Of a DNA stretch of 33,604 nucleotides, positions 10,611 to 20,889 are shown piece by piece. Positions within the stretch are counted from its first letter, which is position 1; each line of letters opens with the position of its first letter. A program made the position numbers and the translations under genes. The stretch comes from Hypholoma sublateritium FD-334 SS-4 (lineage: Eukaryota; Basidiomycota; Agaricomycetes; Agaricales; Strophariaceae), in NCBI GenBank assembly GCA_000827495.1, contig KN817635.1, positions 20,770 through 54,373 of the forward strand, given 5' to 3'. Under the pieces are notes generated by a model. The model worked only from the letters and a program-made list of their open reading frames with translations. It made no database searches and was not told the origin of the DNA.

Positions 10611-11655
10611 AAGCAAAGACCCGAGTGACAATCAGGAGTATCTTCGAGGGTGGTGATGATACGATACGACAGGAGGACTGCCGTCTCACTCGGGTCCCAT
10701 TAGAAGCTATTGCAAAGATTTGCAAGTCTCGACTGCGAATGTTGTAATAAAAACAGACAAAAGACCAGCTTAAGAAGTATTGGAAGATGATCGGAAACTT
10801 TCCAGGAATAGCACCTCGTTCTATTCCATTGGAGAAGTCGATAGTCAATTTTTGGAATTGACACCTGGTGAAGGTCTTCTCATTTTCACAGCTATGAGGT
10901 TAGAAACCTTCTTTCAGTAAAACGGTTTGACACGCTACGGCGGCCACGCACCTTGGATAATAGATGAGGTCCACCCCTCGCTTATAAAATAATCCTATTG
11001 GTCTCTCAAAGTCAGAAGCTAGCTGTAAATCCATGAGGTTCTGTCGTGTAAAAGAATAATCTATAAATAGAACGCGGGCGGTTGGCAGCGCTGTTCAGGA
11101 GCGGAAGGCTGCCTGGATTGCCACAAAAACAGTAAGAGATTACGGCCGGTAGAAATATACTATTTGAGGAAGATTTTATACGTGTGCAGGGAGGACGTGT
11201 TTGATATTTGCTTGTTAATAGGTCGTGTACTTGCAATGCGTATTCCAAGCATGCAGCGCATGTCTGTGTGTACTGCGAAAATATTCAGCCTGTACCCATC
11301 GTCGACAGCTTCCCGACGTTCCATTCAATGTTCCTGTATATGATACGGCAAATGCGAAGCCATCGTGGATTTGATATTGTTCAAATCAGCATAAGATGGA
11401 AATTGGATGGAAACGTGGGTGCATACCGATTCAAATGAATACACGCATCGTTTGTTCCGGGGTTTTGCGTGCTGAAAAGCCCTGTCTACAATTGAAGTTC
11501 GATTGGTATGGTATCCGCCCAGTAAGTACACCAGGGAATAACAAAGAACGCACACCGATCTTGCCGGTGGCATCTAGCCGCTGAGGCTGTGCTGGATTCG
11601 CACATAGCCTGGCGACGACGTTGATGCGCTCCTTGGCTGGCCCCTCCATCCCACA
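10611..11655. other. No recognisable gene; expected site of the missing G-alpha N-terminus
   Basis: Upstream of the G-alpha remnant on the minus strand I searched for a GxGESGKS P-loop and the helical domain and did not find them. Frames are short and AT-leaning. The N-terminal half is either deleted or too decayed to see by eye. Confidence 0.45.
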
Positions 11656-11662
11656 GCTCCCC

Positions 11663-12230
11663 AATCATCTCTCTTAGCCCAGACGCTGGCCGTCGCCCTA
11701 AACAATGCCTGTCCGCCGCGTTCCGCCGCGAAAACCACCCGTTCTCAGTACTCTCCCAGCAGATCGAGCGCCTCGTCTGCACCTCGCTCGTGCTCACCGC
11801 CATCCTCGCCGCCGCAGCGCTCCTCAACACCGGCCGCCTCTCCATCTTCGTCGTCCCCGCGCTCGTCATACCCACTCTCGCACACGGTATCACACTCATC
11901 GTCCTCGCGTCGCGCGACAGACACCGCACTGCCGCGGAGCTCAAGGGCACGCTCGCGCCGAGCACGCGGAGGCCCGCGCTCGTTGCTGCGTGGGCGCTCG
12001 CTGCGCTGTGGGTGGGCGCGGCGGTGGTTATTGTCGTCGTCTTCGCGGCAGCACACCTTGATGCGTGGGGCCACCTCGGGGCGTGCCTCGAGGTCCCGCT
12101 TGTGCTCGCGGAGGCTGCGGTGCTCGCGATGCTTTCGGTGAAGTGCGGCAAGCAGCGCCGGCGGACGATCGTGCGGCCGCAGTCGGTCGACTGGCGGAAT
12201 TTTGGCGCGCCGCTGTCCGCGCGGGTGTAG
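11663..12230 (+). CDS. Small multi-pass membrane protein, 5' end uncertain
   Basis: One plus-strand frame (codons in phase with 11790) has very strong C/G third positions. It encodes about four hydrophobic segments: LVLTAILAAAALL, IFVVPALVIPTLAHGITLIV, LVAAWALAALWVGAAVVIVV and CLEVPLVLAEAAVLAM. It ends with a basic, cytosolic-looking tail (KCGKQRRRT) and a TAG at 12228-12230. The frame extends upstream through SAAFRRENHPFSVLSQQIERLV without an ATG. Translation therefore probably begins in an upstream exon, and a CTCTCTTAG acceptor near 11680 fits. The layout resembles small MARVEL-like or other four-helix fungal membrane proteins, but no diagnostic motif is present. The opposite strand is also open but lacks this codon bias. 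Confidence 0.5.
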
Positions 12231-12538
12231 GTTGGAAAGCTTCAGACACGTATGTTCTGTTTTCATCTTGGAGTTATATTTGAGGTTTACAATTATACGA
12301 TGCTTGGTAGATGGGAGGGGGCGATATATGCAGGTCATATTGACACTAATAAAAGCAAAATTAACGCAATGAATTCGAGATAAATCAATTTCGAATGACT
12401 GAGCACAGGCATTCAAATATTCAAGCATTCAGGCAGGTTCAGGTTCACATTTTCCAGTCCTTGCCATCTGTTCGACGGGTCTTCCGCCTGCATCGCACGC
12501 ACAGCACATATTGTTTCGCGTTATGTTTGCAATGCCGA

Positions 12539-12700
12539 TACTATCACGTGTTATGGGATGCAAAAGTGTCCTAGTTATGCAAAACGCCCTCTCCATCTTG
12601 CTAGACTTCGCCTATCACTATAATTTTTTCAGATTCTAATAGAGAAATTCCTGATACATAAGAATATGAAAAAAATTGCTTTGAAATAAATGTGGATGTG
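12539..12700. repeat. Long terminal inverted repeat, left arm (partner 25380-25531)
   Basis: Begins TACTA then CACGTGTTATGGGATGC and continues AAAAGTGTCCTAG, TTATGCAAAACGCCCTC. The reverse complement of 25531-25380 matches nearly perfectly over the first 55 bases and at roughly 80% for about another 100. Flanks outside the TACTA are unrelated. If the element proper starts at CTAWCACGTG, each end is bordered by TA, the target duplication of pogo/Tc1-mariner elements. The pogo-like transposase starts about 500 bp inside this arm. Confidence 0.75.
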
Positions 12701-13047
12701 CTCCAACAAAGTCAACAGTGTATAATTCCGGCCTTTCTCATTATGTATCATTGCAAATCACTCTATAACTCACCTTTCAATCAATTATCCTGGGATAATT
12801 TGTGATATTTGTGTATAGATACACTATACGATACTCCTTGCCAAAATTTGTGCCCTCTCGTGCAACAGAGCCCTTGTAATGAGATCGACTATGAAGCCGT
12901 GATTATGAGTGTGATGTTTTTAGTCGGAGATTAAAATATGATCAACGACACATTTGCAAACGTGTCGCGTCGCGTCGTTCGTTGATCGCATGTCTGGGTT
13001 GTGTCTGGGACCTGTCCCTCCAGAGTCTAGGTGAAAGTCGTTGTGCG

Positions 13048-15666
13048 ATGGCGCAGCCCGAAATCAATGATGCACAGAGCTACAAGCCAAATGCACTTAT
13101 TGAGAAGGGCTGCAGGCTACTCCACAAGATGGATGTGCCATGCTATAGCAAAGTTGTTGACCTGATTCTGGAGGAGACTGGTTACCAGATTTCCTATCAT
13201 ACGCTACGTAGACGATACCTTGGACAAACCAAATCTGCTAAGGAAGCTCATATTTCTCAGCAACTTCTTTCCCCTGAAGCTGAGCGCGTTCTTGTTGACT
13301 GGATTATCTTTTATTCTATCACAGCAAACCCACTCTCAAAGCAGTCGATCCGCCGCAAAGCTTGTGCAATCTGCGGGAAAACACCTAGCCATACGTGGAC
13401 CAGATCTTTTCTCTCTAGATGGCCTTGTATAACTCTGGGTAAACCATCTGGATTGGATCCGAAGCGAGCAATTGCATTCAACCGACCTGTTGTCCATCAC
13501 CATTTCGAACTTTTCAATGGAATCATCAAGAAATATGGAATCCCTTATGAAAATATATACAATATGGACGAGAAAGGTTGTCAGCGTGGTGGTGGTCGCA
13601 AATCATCTTCACGCAAGTATTTTGTTCCTCGAATCCGTCGACCAAAGTATCGTGCGCGCAGTGCAAACCTTGAGCTAGTCACGATAATTGAATGTGTATG
13701 TGCAGATGGTACTGCTCTTCTTCCAGGATTTGTCTTCTCTGGGACCCAATTTCTCCCAGAATGGTTTCAAGATGTCGATGATGACATATGGTAGGTCAAA
13801 TTCATATGCTTCTTGAGCTTGAGTTTAGCACTGTACTTATAAAGATTACTTGCAAAGCATTTCATTGTCTCCAAATGGCTGGACCAACGACTTTCTCTGT
13901 ACAGAGTGGTTTAAGAAATCATTTATTGGTCAAAGCAAGGCTCGAAACAAATCCGGAAAGCCAATTATCCTCGTTCTTGATGGTCATGGTTCCCATGAGA
14001 AGCTGGTTATGATCGATCTTGGTCTATCTCATGGCATAATTATTTTTTGCCTTCCTCCCCATACTACTCATAAATTGCAACCTCTTGATGTCGGTGTGTT
14101 TGGTCCCTTTTCTTGTGCATGGGCAGATTGATGCGATGAAATTGTTGAAGAATATGGAAAAGAAATGCGATGCGAAGATTTTGTTAAAGAATATATGCAG
14201 GTCCGCAGCGCAGCTTTCAAAAAAACAACCATTCGCAGTTCATTCACAAAGAGTGGACTCTGGCCTATCAATCCGGAAATATTTAAAGATGATGACTATG
14301 CTCCCTCACTGCCGACTTCGACCACCACAGGCCATGTCCCACCATCGTATCCTAATGCCACTCTTCCACCTGGTGAATCTATATATGACACAGACAGTGA
14401 CAGACTCCGATGATGATGAGACGGAGGAAGTAGCAGGCCTTACTTCCACAGATCCAACACGCGATTCCGATCAAGAAGACGAGGATGATGACTCGGACGA
14501 AGACGAGGATGTTACACGTGAAGATCAGCCGTCAACGAGAATCATACCAGTTTCGGAAGAACATGCACTTTCTGTTATTTCTGATCCATTTGGGCTTCTT
14601 TCTGGTATTGACAGCATCGTGCAACAGACTGCGCCACTCTCAGGATCCATGGCTCTCACCTCCGACGGGTCATCAACCATATCCATCACATCTGAGACTG
14701 GACCTAGCGCTGACTTGCCAGAAAAACATCCGCAGCCGCGTCGCTCTGAGCTCAGCCCGTCTGACATGTCCAAATCAACTTGAAAGCACCGTGACAGGCA
14801 CCTCATCCAATGAAATAAATTCTCAAGCTTTAAATCCTGTATTCCAGAATCGAGTGGAACAGCTTGAAGCAGAGAACGCTGAGCTTCACTTAACCAACCA
14901 ATATCTGAGGACCCACTGCCAGCTTGCATATAACGAGGTTGCAAACCTGAAGCGCAAAATGAATGCCCGTAAAAATGCTCCCAAAAAGCAGCGTCGACTC
15001 AACGTGAAAGCTCGATGCCTGACATCAAGTGAGGGCCGACAGCTGTGTATGACGCAGGAGACTCTGCGAGCGGCAAAAGAACAGAAGAAGCAAGAAGCGC
15101 AGCAGCGTCGACAAGCGCGAGAGACTGAGCAACAGCAGCGTCGTCAGGCGCGGGATCCGACACAACCATTTGTTGGTGCGATGTCTTCCAAGAATAAACC
15201 GGACCTAATCCAGCTTGCGGACGCATTGCAACTTTCTGCGGAGGGAACAAAACAAGAGATCTTGGACCGCATCACAGATCATTTTGACCAACATCCCGAG
15301 AAAAAGGTGCACCAGTCATTTGAGGGCCTATTCAACACATGACGCCATCCTAGGAATGATGAGAACATCCCTCCAAGTCAGCCCCCTGCTCCTATACCGA
15401 CGTCAATTCCAGTACATCTCGCAACAAACCCAGCAATTCAAAATACTAATACCTCTCATAGCCGCATTCCCATCGCTCCTTTGCTTGCCCATCAGTATAA
15501 TAATAATTCTACTCACCCACAGGAACCTCGACCCTTATTTTTACATTACCCACCACTACCTACCAATTTTGACAATCATACTGTGCCCTATACTGCTCTA
15601 CATCCACCGTATACAAGTACTCTACCACCATACTACTACACTGCCAACATCAATCCTCAATGTTAA
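13048..15666 (+). pseudogene. pogo-like (Tc1/mariner superfamily) DDE transposase, broken
   Basis: Start ATG at 13048 (MAQPEIND), followed by a helix-turn-helix/CENP-B-like DNA-binding region (residues about 10-110). The DDE_1 catalytic core has Asp in YNMDEKG (about residue 174), LVLDGHGSH (289) and LQPLDVGVFG (325), a DD35D arrangement. Intron 13791-13857 (67 nt, GT-AG) joins in phase to ISLSPNGWTNDF. Downstream come an acidic linker, a coiled coil (LEAENAELHLTNQYL), a Gln/Arg-rich stretch, a SAP-like motif (about 15190-15290) and a Pro/Tyr-rich tail ending at the TAA near 15666. Lesions: TGA at 14129-14131 where Arg is expected, frame changes near 14400 and 14780, and TGA at 15340-15342 after which the same frame continues. 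The family normally cuts and pastes at TA. This copy cannot make a full product. Confidence 0.88.
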
Positions 15667-16440
15667 CTAATGTATTATAAACCTACTATGTACTATATTA
15701 CACCTGCAGATTTTGCAAGCCTGAAGGTACGACTTGGGTACGACTTGTGTACGACACGTCAACAATCGCAGGACGGAGCCGGACTCTTGATCAAGTCATG
15801 CCGAGCAGAGTTTACGAGTCTTTTTTGAAAAAAAAGTGAGTTCTTTTAATCCGGGGAGCCCGCGAGATGCTCATGTTCGAAATAATGCCCCCTGGGAATT
15901 GATGTGTGATGGCATCAGGTCTCGGCCTTTGGCCCANGCTGCGCTTTGTGATGCCATCATTTCTTGGCTTTACCGGTAGCTGTAACCTTGATGCTTGGTC
16001 AGCATGTTGGCTTGGCATTCCTTATTGGCAGGGTATCCTCAGCGGTGGCTGTGTCCCTCAAAGCCAACTTGCTGACCAATCATTGAAAGCGGCTGTAAGG
16101 CTCACCCTCAAGCTCTTTATCAATTCTGTTCAGTAAACAGTTATTTGCAGTATATACAGTACATGTATATCTATTAGGTGAGTCAATATAGTAACAATTG
16201 TAACAGATATGCAAACTTTTAGGTCTGCTGAAAATGCTCATGACTTACTGGTATATTGCTGGTATATAAGTACTACTATACCTGGGTCGAAGATGTTATT
16301 TTATAAGCACGCCCTAGAGGTTTTTTCCCAGCGTAATTTTGGCGTAATTGTAATGCAAGGTTGTCAATATTATGGTGATATCTCAAGTTACTCATGTATC
16401 CACGCTGACTACATTACTTTGACATTTATTATCTACTCTT
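15667..16440. other. Non-coding stretch with a small inverted repeat
   Basis: Contains a tandem GTACGACTTG motif near 15728-15760. It also contains an inverted repeat with arms about 15984-16012 and 16062-16090 (core GGTCAGCATGTTGGC) around a 49-base centre. No protein family is seen. An acceptor-like CTCTTGCAG at 16436-16444 leads into the fragment that follows. Confidence 0.45.
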
Positions 16441-16444
16441 GCAG

Positions 16445-16818
16445 GACAAGCGGGGTGGGCTTCTGGGCTGACAACGGCTGCCAACGTTGTGAAGGGGCAG
16501 ATGCGTCGCTGGCAACGTCGATGGCCTCCGCTGCACAATGAACCTGTCCACTAAGACTTCCTCACGCGCGAGCTCACGTAGTCGGTCAAGCCGCACATCT
16601 CGCAGCTCATCGACCTCAACGCGGACAAGCGCGAGACAACCGGGCCGCACAATGACCGCTACGTGGTCGGCGTCCATCGACGTACGGCGGCTGCGCTCGA
16701 AAATTTCGCGGGAGTCATGGCGAGAGCGCACGCTGCGCCATTTGCGCTCCGCGCTGCTGCCGATGAGCGCCATGAACACACCCGCGGCGACGGTGTTTCT
16801 GGAAACCGGGTGCGTTAG
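16445..16818 (+). pseudogene. Gene fragment of unknown family, two internal stops
   Basis: After the CTCTTGCAG acceptor at 16444, one plus-strand frame shows strong G/C third positions: SVKPHISQLIDLNADK, DRYVVGVHRRTAAALENF, AGVMARAHAAPFALRA. It is broken by TAA at 16552-16554 and TAG at 16579-16581. Both could be C-to-T changes of CAA/CAG. It ends at a TAG at 16816-16818. I do not recognise the family. Codon usage, not homology, is the evidence for past coding. Confidence 0.35.
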
Positions 16819-17024
16819 GTCAAGTGGGATCGGCGCGCGCTTCTGCTTCACCGACGCCGGTGCGGGCATGGGCGTGGTGCTTCGAGCCGCGTCTACAACC
16901 CGTGCTGGGTTTGTGGTGAGATTTCTCCGTGTGCGACGGTCGGGAAGGGAGAGGCGGCGGCAGAGCGTCAGCCAGGAGCCTTGGGCCGGTGGTGGCCCGC
17001 GCGATCAGCAACGGCCGCGCAGGC

Positions 17025-17260
17025 GTCATGTTGGTATTGTTGGGAGATGAGGTGGCAGATGCGCCGGCGCGATATCAAAGAAACAGCGCCTGCGGGAGCT
17101 GCGATGCTCGCGCAGGCGCTACGGCAGCGGTCTTAGGTAGTTTAGGTGGGGTTGGGCGGTGCAGAAAGTGCCCGGGGTGCATGGGCAGTGTTGGTGGGGG
17201 ATTGAGGGCGGCCGGCATTTGATGTGCTTGGGGTGGGTAAGCAGTTAGATGGCGAGGCGG
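17025..17260. repeat. 240-bp GC-rich module, copy 1
   Basis: Shares ordered blocks with 19878-20120 and 20287-20540: GTTGTTGGG.GA.GAGG, a palindrome at 17085-17120, GGTTTAGGTGGGGYTGGGCGGTGC, and GGTGGGGGATTGAGGGCGG. It is followed by CTTGGGGTGGGT. The next block, CGCGAGCGCGTCAGAGCACGTG at 17348-17370, also has a partner near 20770, so the duplication is longer than the module. Confidence 0.75.
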
Positions 17261-17429
17261 ACCTTGGCAGAGAGCGCGTCAAGGACAAGGGGGCAGAGCG
17301 CTGTAATCACTAAAAGTATTATCATAATATTAATATCAACGTAGGCGTCGCGCGAGCGCGTCAGAGCACGTGCCAAAGATCTTAAACTCCGCTTAATAGA
17401 ACTTGTTCGAACAACGAGTTACGACAAGT

Positions 17430-17790
17430 TACGACACGCCCATCCGCCTCGCCACTGCTAGCGTCACGGGCGCTCGATTCGTCATCGACGCCACCGCCAT
17501 CCACTCACGCCTCGACGCGCCAAAGGGCGTCACGCGTGATGTCGGTGCCCGCACCGGCCCCATAGCCGTCCCGAATACTCGATAACTCCGCAGGCCCCAT
17601 CTCGAAACAGCAGACGCCCTCGCCTGCTCTTGACTCACCCCGCCGCCATTGTTGCCACCATCGTCGCCATTCACGCTCGCCCCGCCCGCCACCAGCCACG
17701 ATTCTGTGTCCGCGGACGCTGAGGCGCTGCGCCGTCGCTCGAAGCCCCCCGAGATGGCTGCCCCGGTGTGCGAATTCCTTTTCAACCTTT
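17430..17790. repeat. Repeat unit B, copy 1
   Basis: Core CTCGACGCGCCAAAGGGCGT at 17511 followed by a TGATGTCGGTGCCC-like stretch and CACCGGCCCCATAGCC. The same core recurs near 20966, 21226, 21405, 21501, 21842 and 22067. On the minus strand, one frame of each copy reads a DI[VAT]xDA-like motif (for example ADIVGDAVWRVWAG), suggesting a very old coding repeat or coincidence of a shared unit. Confidence 0.6.
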
Positions 17791-18132
17791 CAAGCTGAAT
17801 TTAGCAGCTGCCGGATCTATTTTTAAGCACAAGAAATGGGCAGCTGGCTGTATTTCTATCAGTTTCTATCATTTAGGCAATTTTCGCATTTTTGAGGGAC
17901 CGTGGGAATTTTTCAGGTCCTCAAGCCGGCCTTGCCACCATTTTGCTCTTTTTTTCAAACTNAGCCACATGCCAGGTGATGCCGGCCATGGCATTGGNGG
18001 CCCAAGCAAGTATTTACACTGGGCAAGCCTCAAAATTAGGCCTTGGGCAGTTGCCCAAGGCCCCGGGCAACTACCCTCCCGGATGCATGAACCTTAAGTG
18101 GCAACTGCCCATGTTTGATCCATAATTACAGC
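17780..18132. mobile_element. GCTGTAAT-family nonautonomous element, one clear end
   Basis: The right end carries the family signature read inward from 18132: GCTGTAATTATGGATCAAAC, ATGGGCAGTTGCC, GTTCATGCATCC, then GGGTAGTTGCCCGGGG. This matches the end at 33487 and, less closely, both ends of 30587-31457. The AT-rich interior carries two N bases. No clean left terminus was found. GCTGAATTTAGCAGCTGCC at 17799 may be a deleted version. Insertion into the GC-rich repeat block is visible as a sharp compositional island. Confidence 0.55.
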
Positions 18133-18139
18133 AGCAGTG

Positions 18140-18800
18140 GTTGCCCCCGGTATCACATAGCCTCCACGAGCTGCGACGCTCGCGCCGCTGCCGTGCTCTT
18201 TTGCTCGCTACCTCCCATCTACAGAAGGCCCGCCCTTCACCGCCGCCTAGACCGCCGCCGGCACCGATCCACACAACGTAACCTCACAATGCTCGCGATC
18301 GCCGCCACACTACCGAGTGCTTGTGCGATGACACGACGTCCAACGACAAGGCTCTCGACGACATGGCGCCCTGAAGCTGACATTCGCCCGCCCAATACTA
18401 CCCATCGCAACCTCGCCCTCTCCTGTTGCCGCATTGACGCAGTGGGTGGTGTTTCTGCGTTCAGCGCAACCTCGGAGCAGGCGACGTGCTGAAATAAGCC
18501 ACCGGCGTTCTTGGCGCCATACCCGCCCTGCGGACTCTCGTTTTCATTTGTGGAGCTCTTGAAATTTACACTTATTCTGGGGCAGTGTAGGGGCTTGTAG
18601 GGCTAGAAGAATTTTTGAATTATCTTAAACTGTTTAAATACTCAAAGACTACTTGAATACAGATGTCTATTACATATTACTGCTCAATATACTATTTAGC
18701 GGCTGCCTGCCGGGGTGGCTACAGTGCGAAATGCGCGTTTGATAGGTCCCATTTCATGTTTAGCGGGTGCTGGACGGACAAAACGGTGAACGGAGCGGAC
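18140..18800. other. Mixed GC-rich to AT-rich spacer, no gene
   Basis: Both strands hold short open frames without family resemblance. A GCTGCGACGCTCGCGCCGC stretch near 18168 resembles half of the palindrome family that dominates 18.8-20.4 kb. From 18500 to 18700 the DNA is AT-rich and shows nothing recognisable. Confidence 0.4.
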
Positions 18801-18809
18801 GCAGTGCGA

Positions 18810-20400
18810 TACACGAGCTTGCGCAGGCACGGTGAACGCCTCGTTGGGTCCCGGATGGGCCGAGATGGGGTGGAACAGCGGGGGTGTTGGGATTAGGAGA
18901 GGCGGGGCGATGCGAATGGCAGAAACGGTGCCTGCGCAAGCTTCGAAGCATGCACAGGTGCCGTCGCGATGTTGCTGAGTTCGGGGGATGCGGACGTGCA
19001 AAGGCACCCGCGCGAGCATCTTATTGGGGAGGCTCGGCGCTATGGGGTCCAAGAGGGTAGGGGGCGGCGAGGGGGGTGTGGCAAGGCCCCCATGCGAGCA
19101 TCACAGCTCATAGGAACACGGCAGCGGCAGTCTCGGATTCGGGAGAGGCGCGGCGGCGGGGAATAGCTCCCTCGCGAGCGGTACTGCATTCGAAAGGGGC
19201 CTGGCGTCGAAAAAGGTGCCCGCGTGAACGTCTGCACCTGTGGTAGCGTCGATGCGGATGAGGGGTGTGGGTTGTGTCGAGAGAAACCTGTCCGGCCCTC
19301 GTGGTGCGTTCCAGAGGCGCCGCGGGTCGTCGTAGCGTCAAAGAGCCCTGCACGAGCGTATCGGCTCGCACAGGGCTCGCGGCAGCTCGTGCAGGCGCGG
19401 ATCGCGGGCGACATCACGTGTAGCCCACGTTGGGCACCACAGCTCGAGCAGAGCTCGCGGTCGTGGCAGCGCACGAGCTGGGTGCGCTCCGGTGAGTGGG
19501 CAAGCTCGCGGAACGGAGACACAGCTCGTGCATGTGCTCCGGTGGTCGGTGTGAGCCTCCAGTGTGTAGATAGGGCGGAAATTGGCGCCCGCGCAAGCTT
19601 CGAAGCTCACGCGGGCGTCATGGCGTTGGGTTCGGGTTGTGGGGGTGGGGGTGACAGAGAAGGATGCCCACGAGAGCGCCGAAGCTCCCGCAGGCGCCGT
19701 GTAGGCGTTTTGGGATGCCGGAGAGGGGAGAAGCGAAGGACGGCGCGCGCGGAGGCTGCACACGCGCCGTCGCGTCGTTCTTGGGTGTCGGCGGGGTTGG
19801 GGAGCAAAGAACGGCGCCTGCGCGAGCATTGAAGCTCGCAGAGGCGCCTTGGTCGGTTGGTGGGCGCTCGGAGAGCGAGCCGGCCGTCGCGGCGTTGTTG
19901 GGCGACGAGGCGGCGGAAGCGCCGGCGCGGCGTCGAAGAACAGCGCCTGCGATGTTCGTGCAGGCGTGACGACGGCGGTCTGGCGTCGTTTAGGTGGGGC
20001 TGGGCGGTGCGGAAAGCGGCCGGGTGTGCGCGGGCAGCGTTGGCGGAGAATCGAGGGCGGGCGGCGGGCGGTGTTGCGTGCTAGGGGCGGGTCAGCTCGG
20101 TCAAGCGAGGGGATGGGGCGAGGGACGTACTGCAACCCTAATGAGCACCGTTGGCGCCGCCGGAGGCGTTGGGGAGCGAGAAATGCAGCCTGCGCGACCT
20201 TCGAAGCTCGCGCAGGTGCATTGGCCGGGTGGTGGGTGGTCGGAGACCGAGCCGGCCGCAAACGGTGCACGCAGGGCTCGCGGGAGCGCCGTCGCGGCGT
20301 TGTTTGACGTTGAGCTGACGGAGGCGCACGATGTCAAAGAATAGCGCCGGCGCAAGCGGCGATGCTCGCGCAGGCGCTACGGCGGCGGTCTTGCGTTGTT
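18810..20400. repeat. Degenerate array of about 36-bp palindromes
   Basis: Consensus half-site GCGCCTGCGCGAGC, a 4-8 base centre (often TTCGAA), then its complement. Strong copies lie at 18927-18962, 19584-19619, 19813-19848, 20185-20220 and 20343-20378. Weaker ones lie near 19004, 19085, 19152, 19213, 19338, 19662, 19745, 19925 and 20262. Where consecutive copies are clear, spacing is about 61-83 bp, with intervening TTGTTGGG/GTTGGGGAG blocks. It could form long stem-loops in either strand. The long open minus-strand frame here is a by-product of composition. Confidence 0.7.
19878..20120. repeat. 240-bp GC-rich module, copy 2
   Basis: Same block order as 17025-17260: GCGGCGTTGTTGGGCGACGA, a decayed palindrome at about 19927, TCGTTTAGGTGGGGCTGGGC, GGCAGCGTTGG..GAG and GGGCGGGTCAGC. 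It is about 410 bp upstream of copy 3 in direct orientation. Confidence 0.75.
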
Positions 20401-20540
20401 CAGGTGGGGCTGGGCGGTGCGAAAAGTGCCCAGGGATGTGGGCAACGCTGGAGGAGGATCGAGGAGGGCGGGCGGCGTTGTGTGCCTGGGGCGGGTCAGC
20501 GGTAAAGTGGGCGATAGACGGGCAAGGGGCGTACCGTGCA
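20287..20540. repeat. 240-bp GC-rich module, copy 3
   Basis: Same block order: GTCGCGGCGTTGTTTGACG, palindrome 20343-20378, TTGTTCAGGTGGGGCTGGGC, AAAGTGCCCAGGG and GGGGCGGGTCAGC. Copies 2 and 3 share GGGCGGGTCAGC, whereas copy 1 reads GGGGTGGGTAAGC, so 2 and 3 are the closer pair. Confidence 0.75.
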
Positions 20541-20611
20541 TGCCTTGGTCGGCGAGCGAGCCGGGCACGATGGTTGCGGGCAGGGGTCGTTGAGGCGGGA
20601 GCGGCGACACG

Positions 20612-20697
20612 GTGACGGATTTGCGACGTGTCTGTCGCAAATCCGTCACAGCTGCTTGTCACGAATTTTTGGACGAACTCGTCCAAAAATCCGTCAC
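20612..20697. repeat. Twin hairpins with matching ends
   Basis: The first hairpin, 20612-20649, has perfect 16-bp arms (GTGACGGATTTGCGAC) around GTGTCT. The second, 20658-20697, has 19-base arms with 17 pairs (core ATTTTTGGACGA) around AC. Both end in AAATCCGTCAC. A third, imperfect relative (GCGACGGATTTCAAGCTCC and its return) lies at about 20790-20845. Confidence 0.85.
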
Positions 20698-20889
20698 GGC
20701 AGCGGCACGCTGAGCGTGAGCGGGGCGGTGGGCGAGAGTGGAATCAACGAAGGGACCGTGGGCGCGTCGCACGAGCGCGTCAGAGCACGTGCGACGGATT
20801 TCAAGCTCCGCTTGAAATGACTTGTTCGCAAAATCCGCGCTGGCCTGCCACGTCGTACCACCCGCCCACCTCCTCGTTGCTGCCCACAC

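Noticed and set aside
11745..12428. Long minus-strand frame opposite the membrane protein
   Set aside because: Its Arg/Asp-rich text is the antisense of a hydrophobic, C/G third-position-biased plus-strand frame, which is the better candidate.
19338..20270. 310-codon minus-strand open frame
   Set aside because: It runs across the palindrome array and module copies. Its Ala/Pro/Arg text changes with the repeats, and the opposite strand is equally open.
18810..20400. CRISPR-like spacing of palindromes
   Set aside because: Repeats are degenerate, spacers share sequence with each other, and the organism is a eukaryote.
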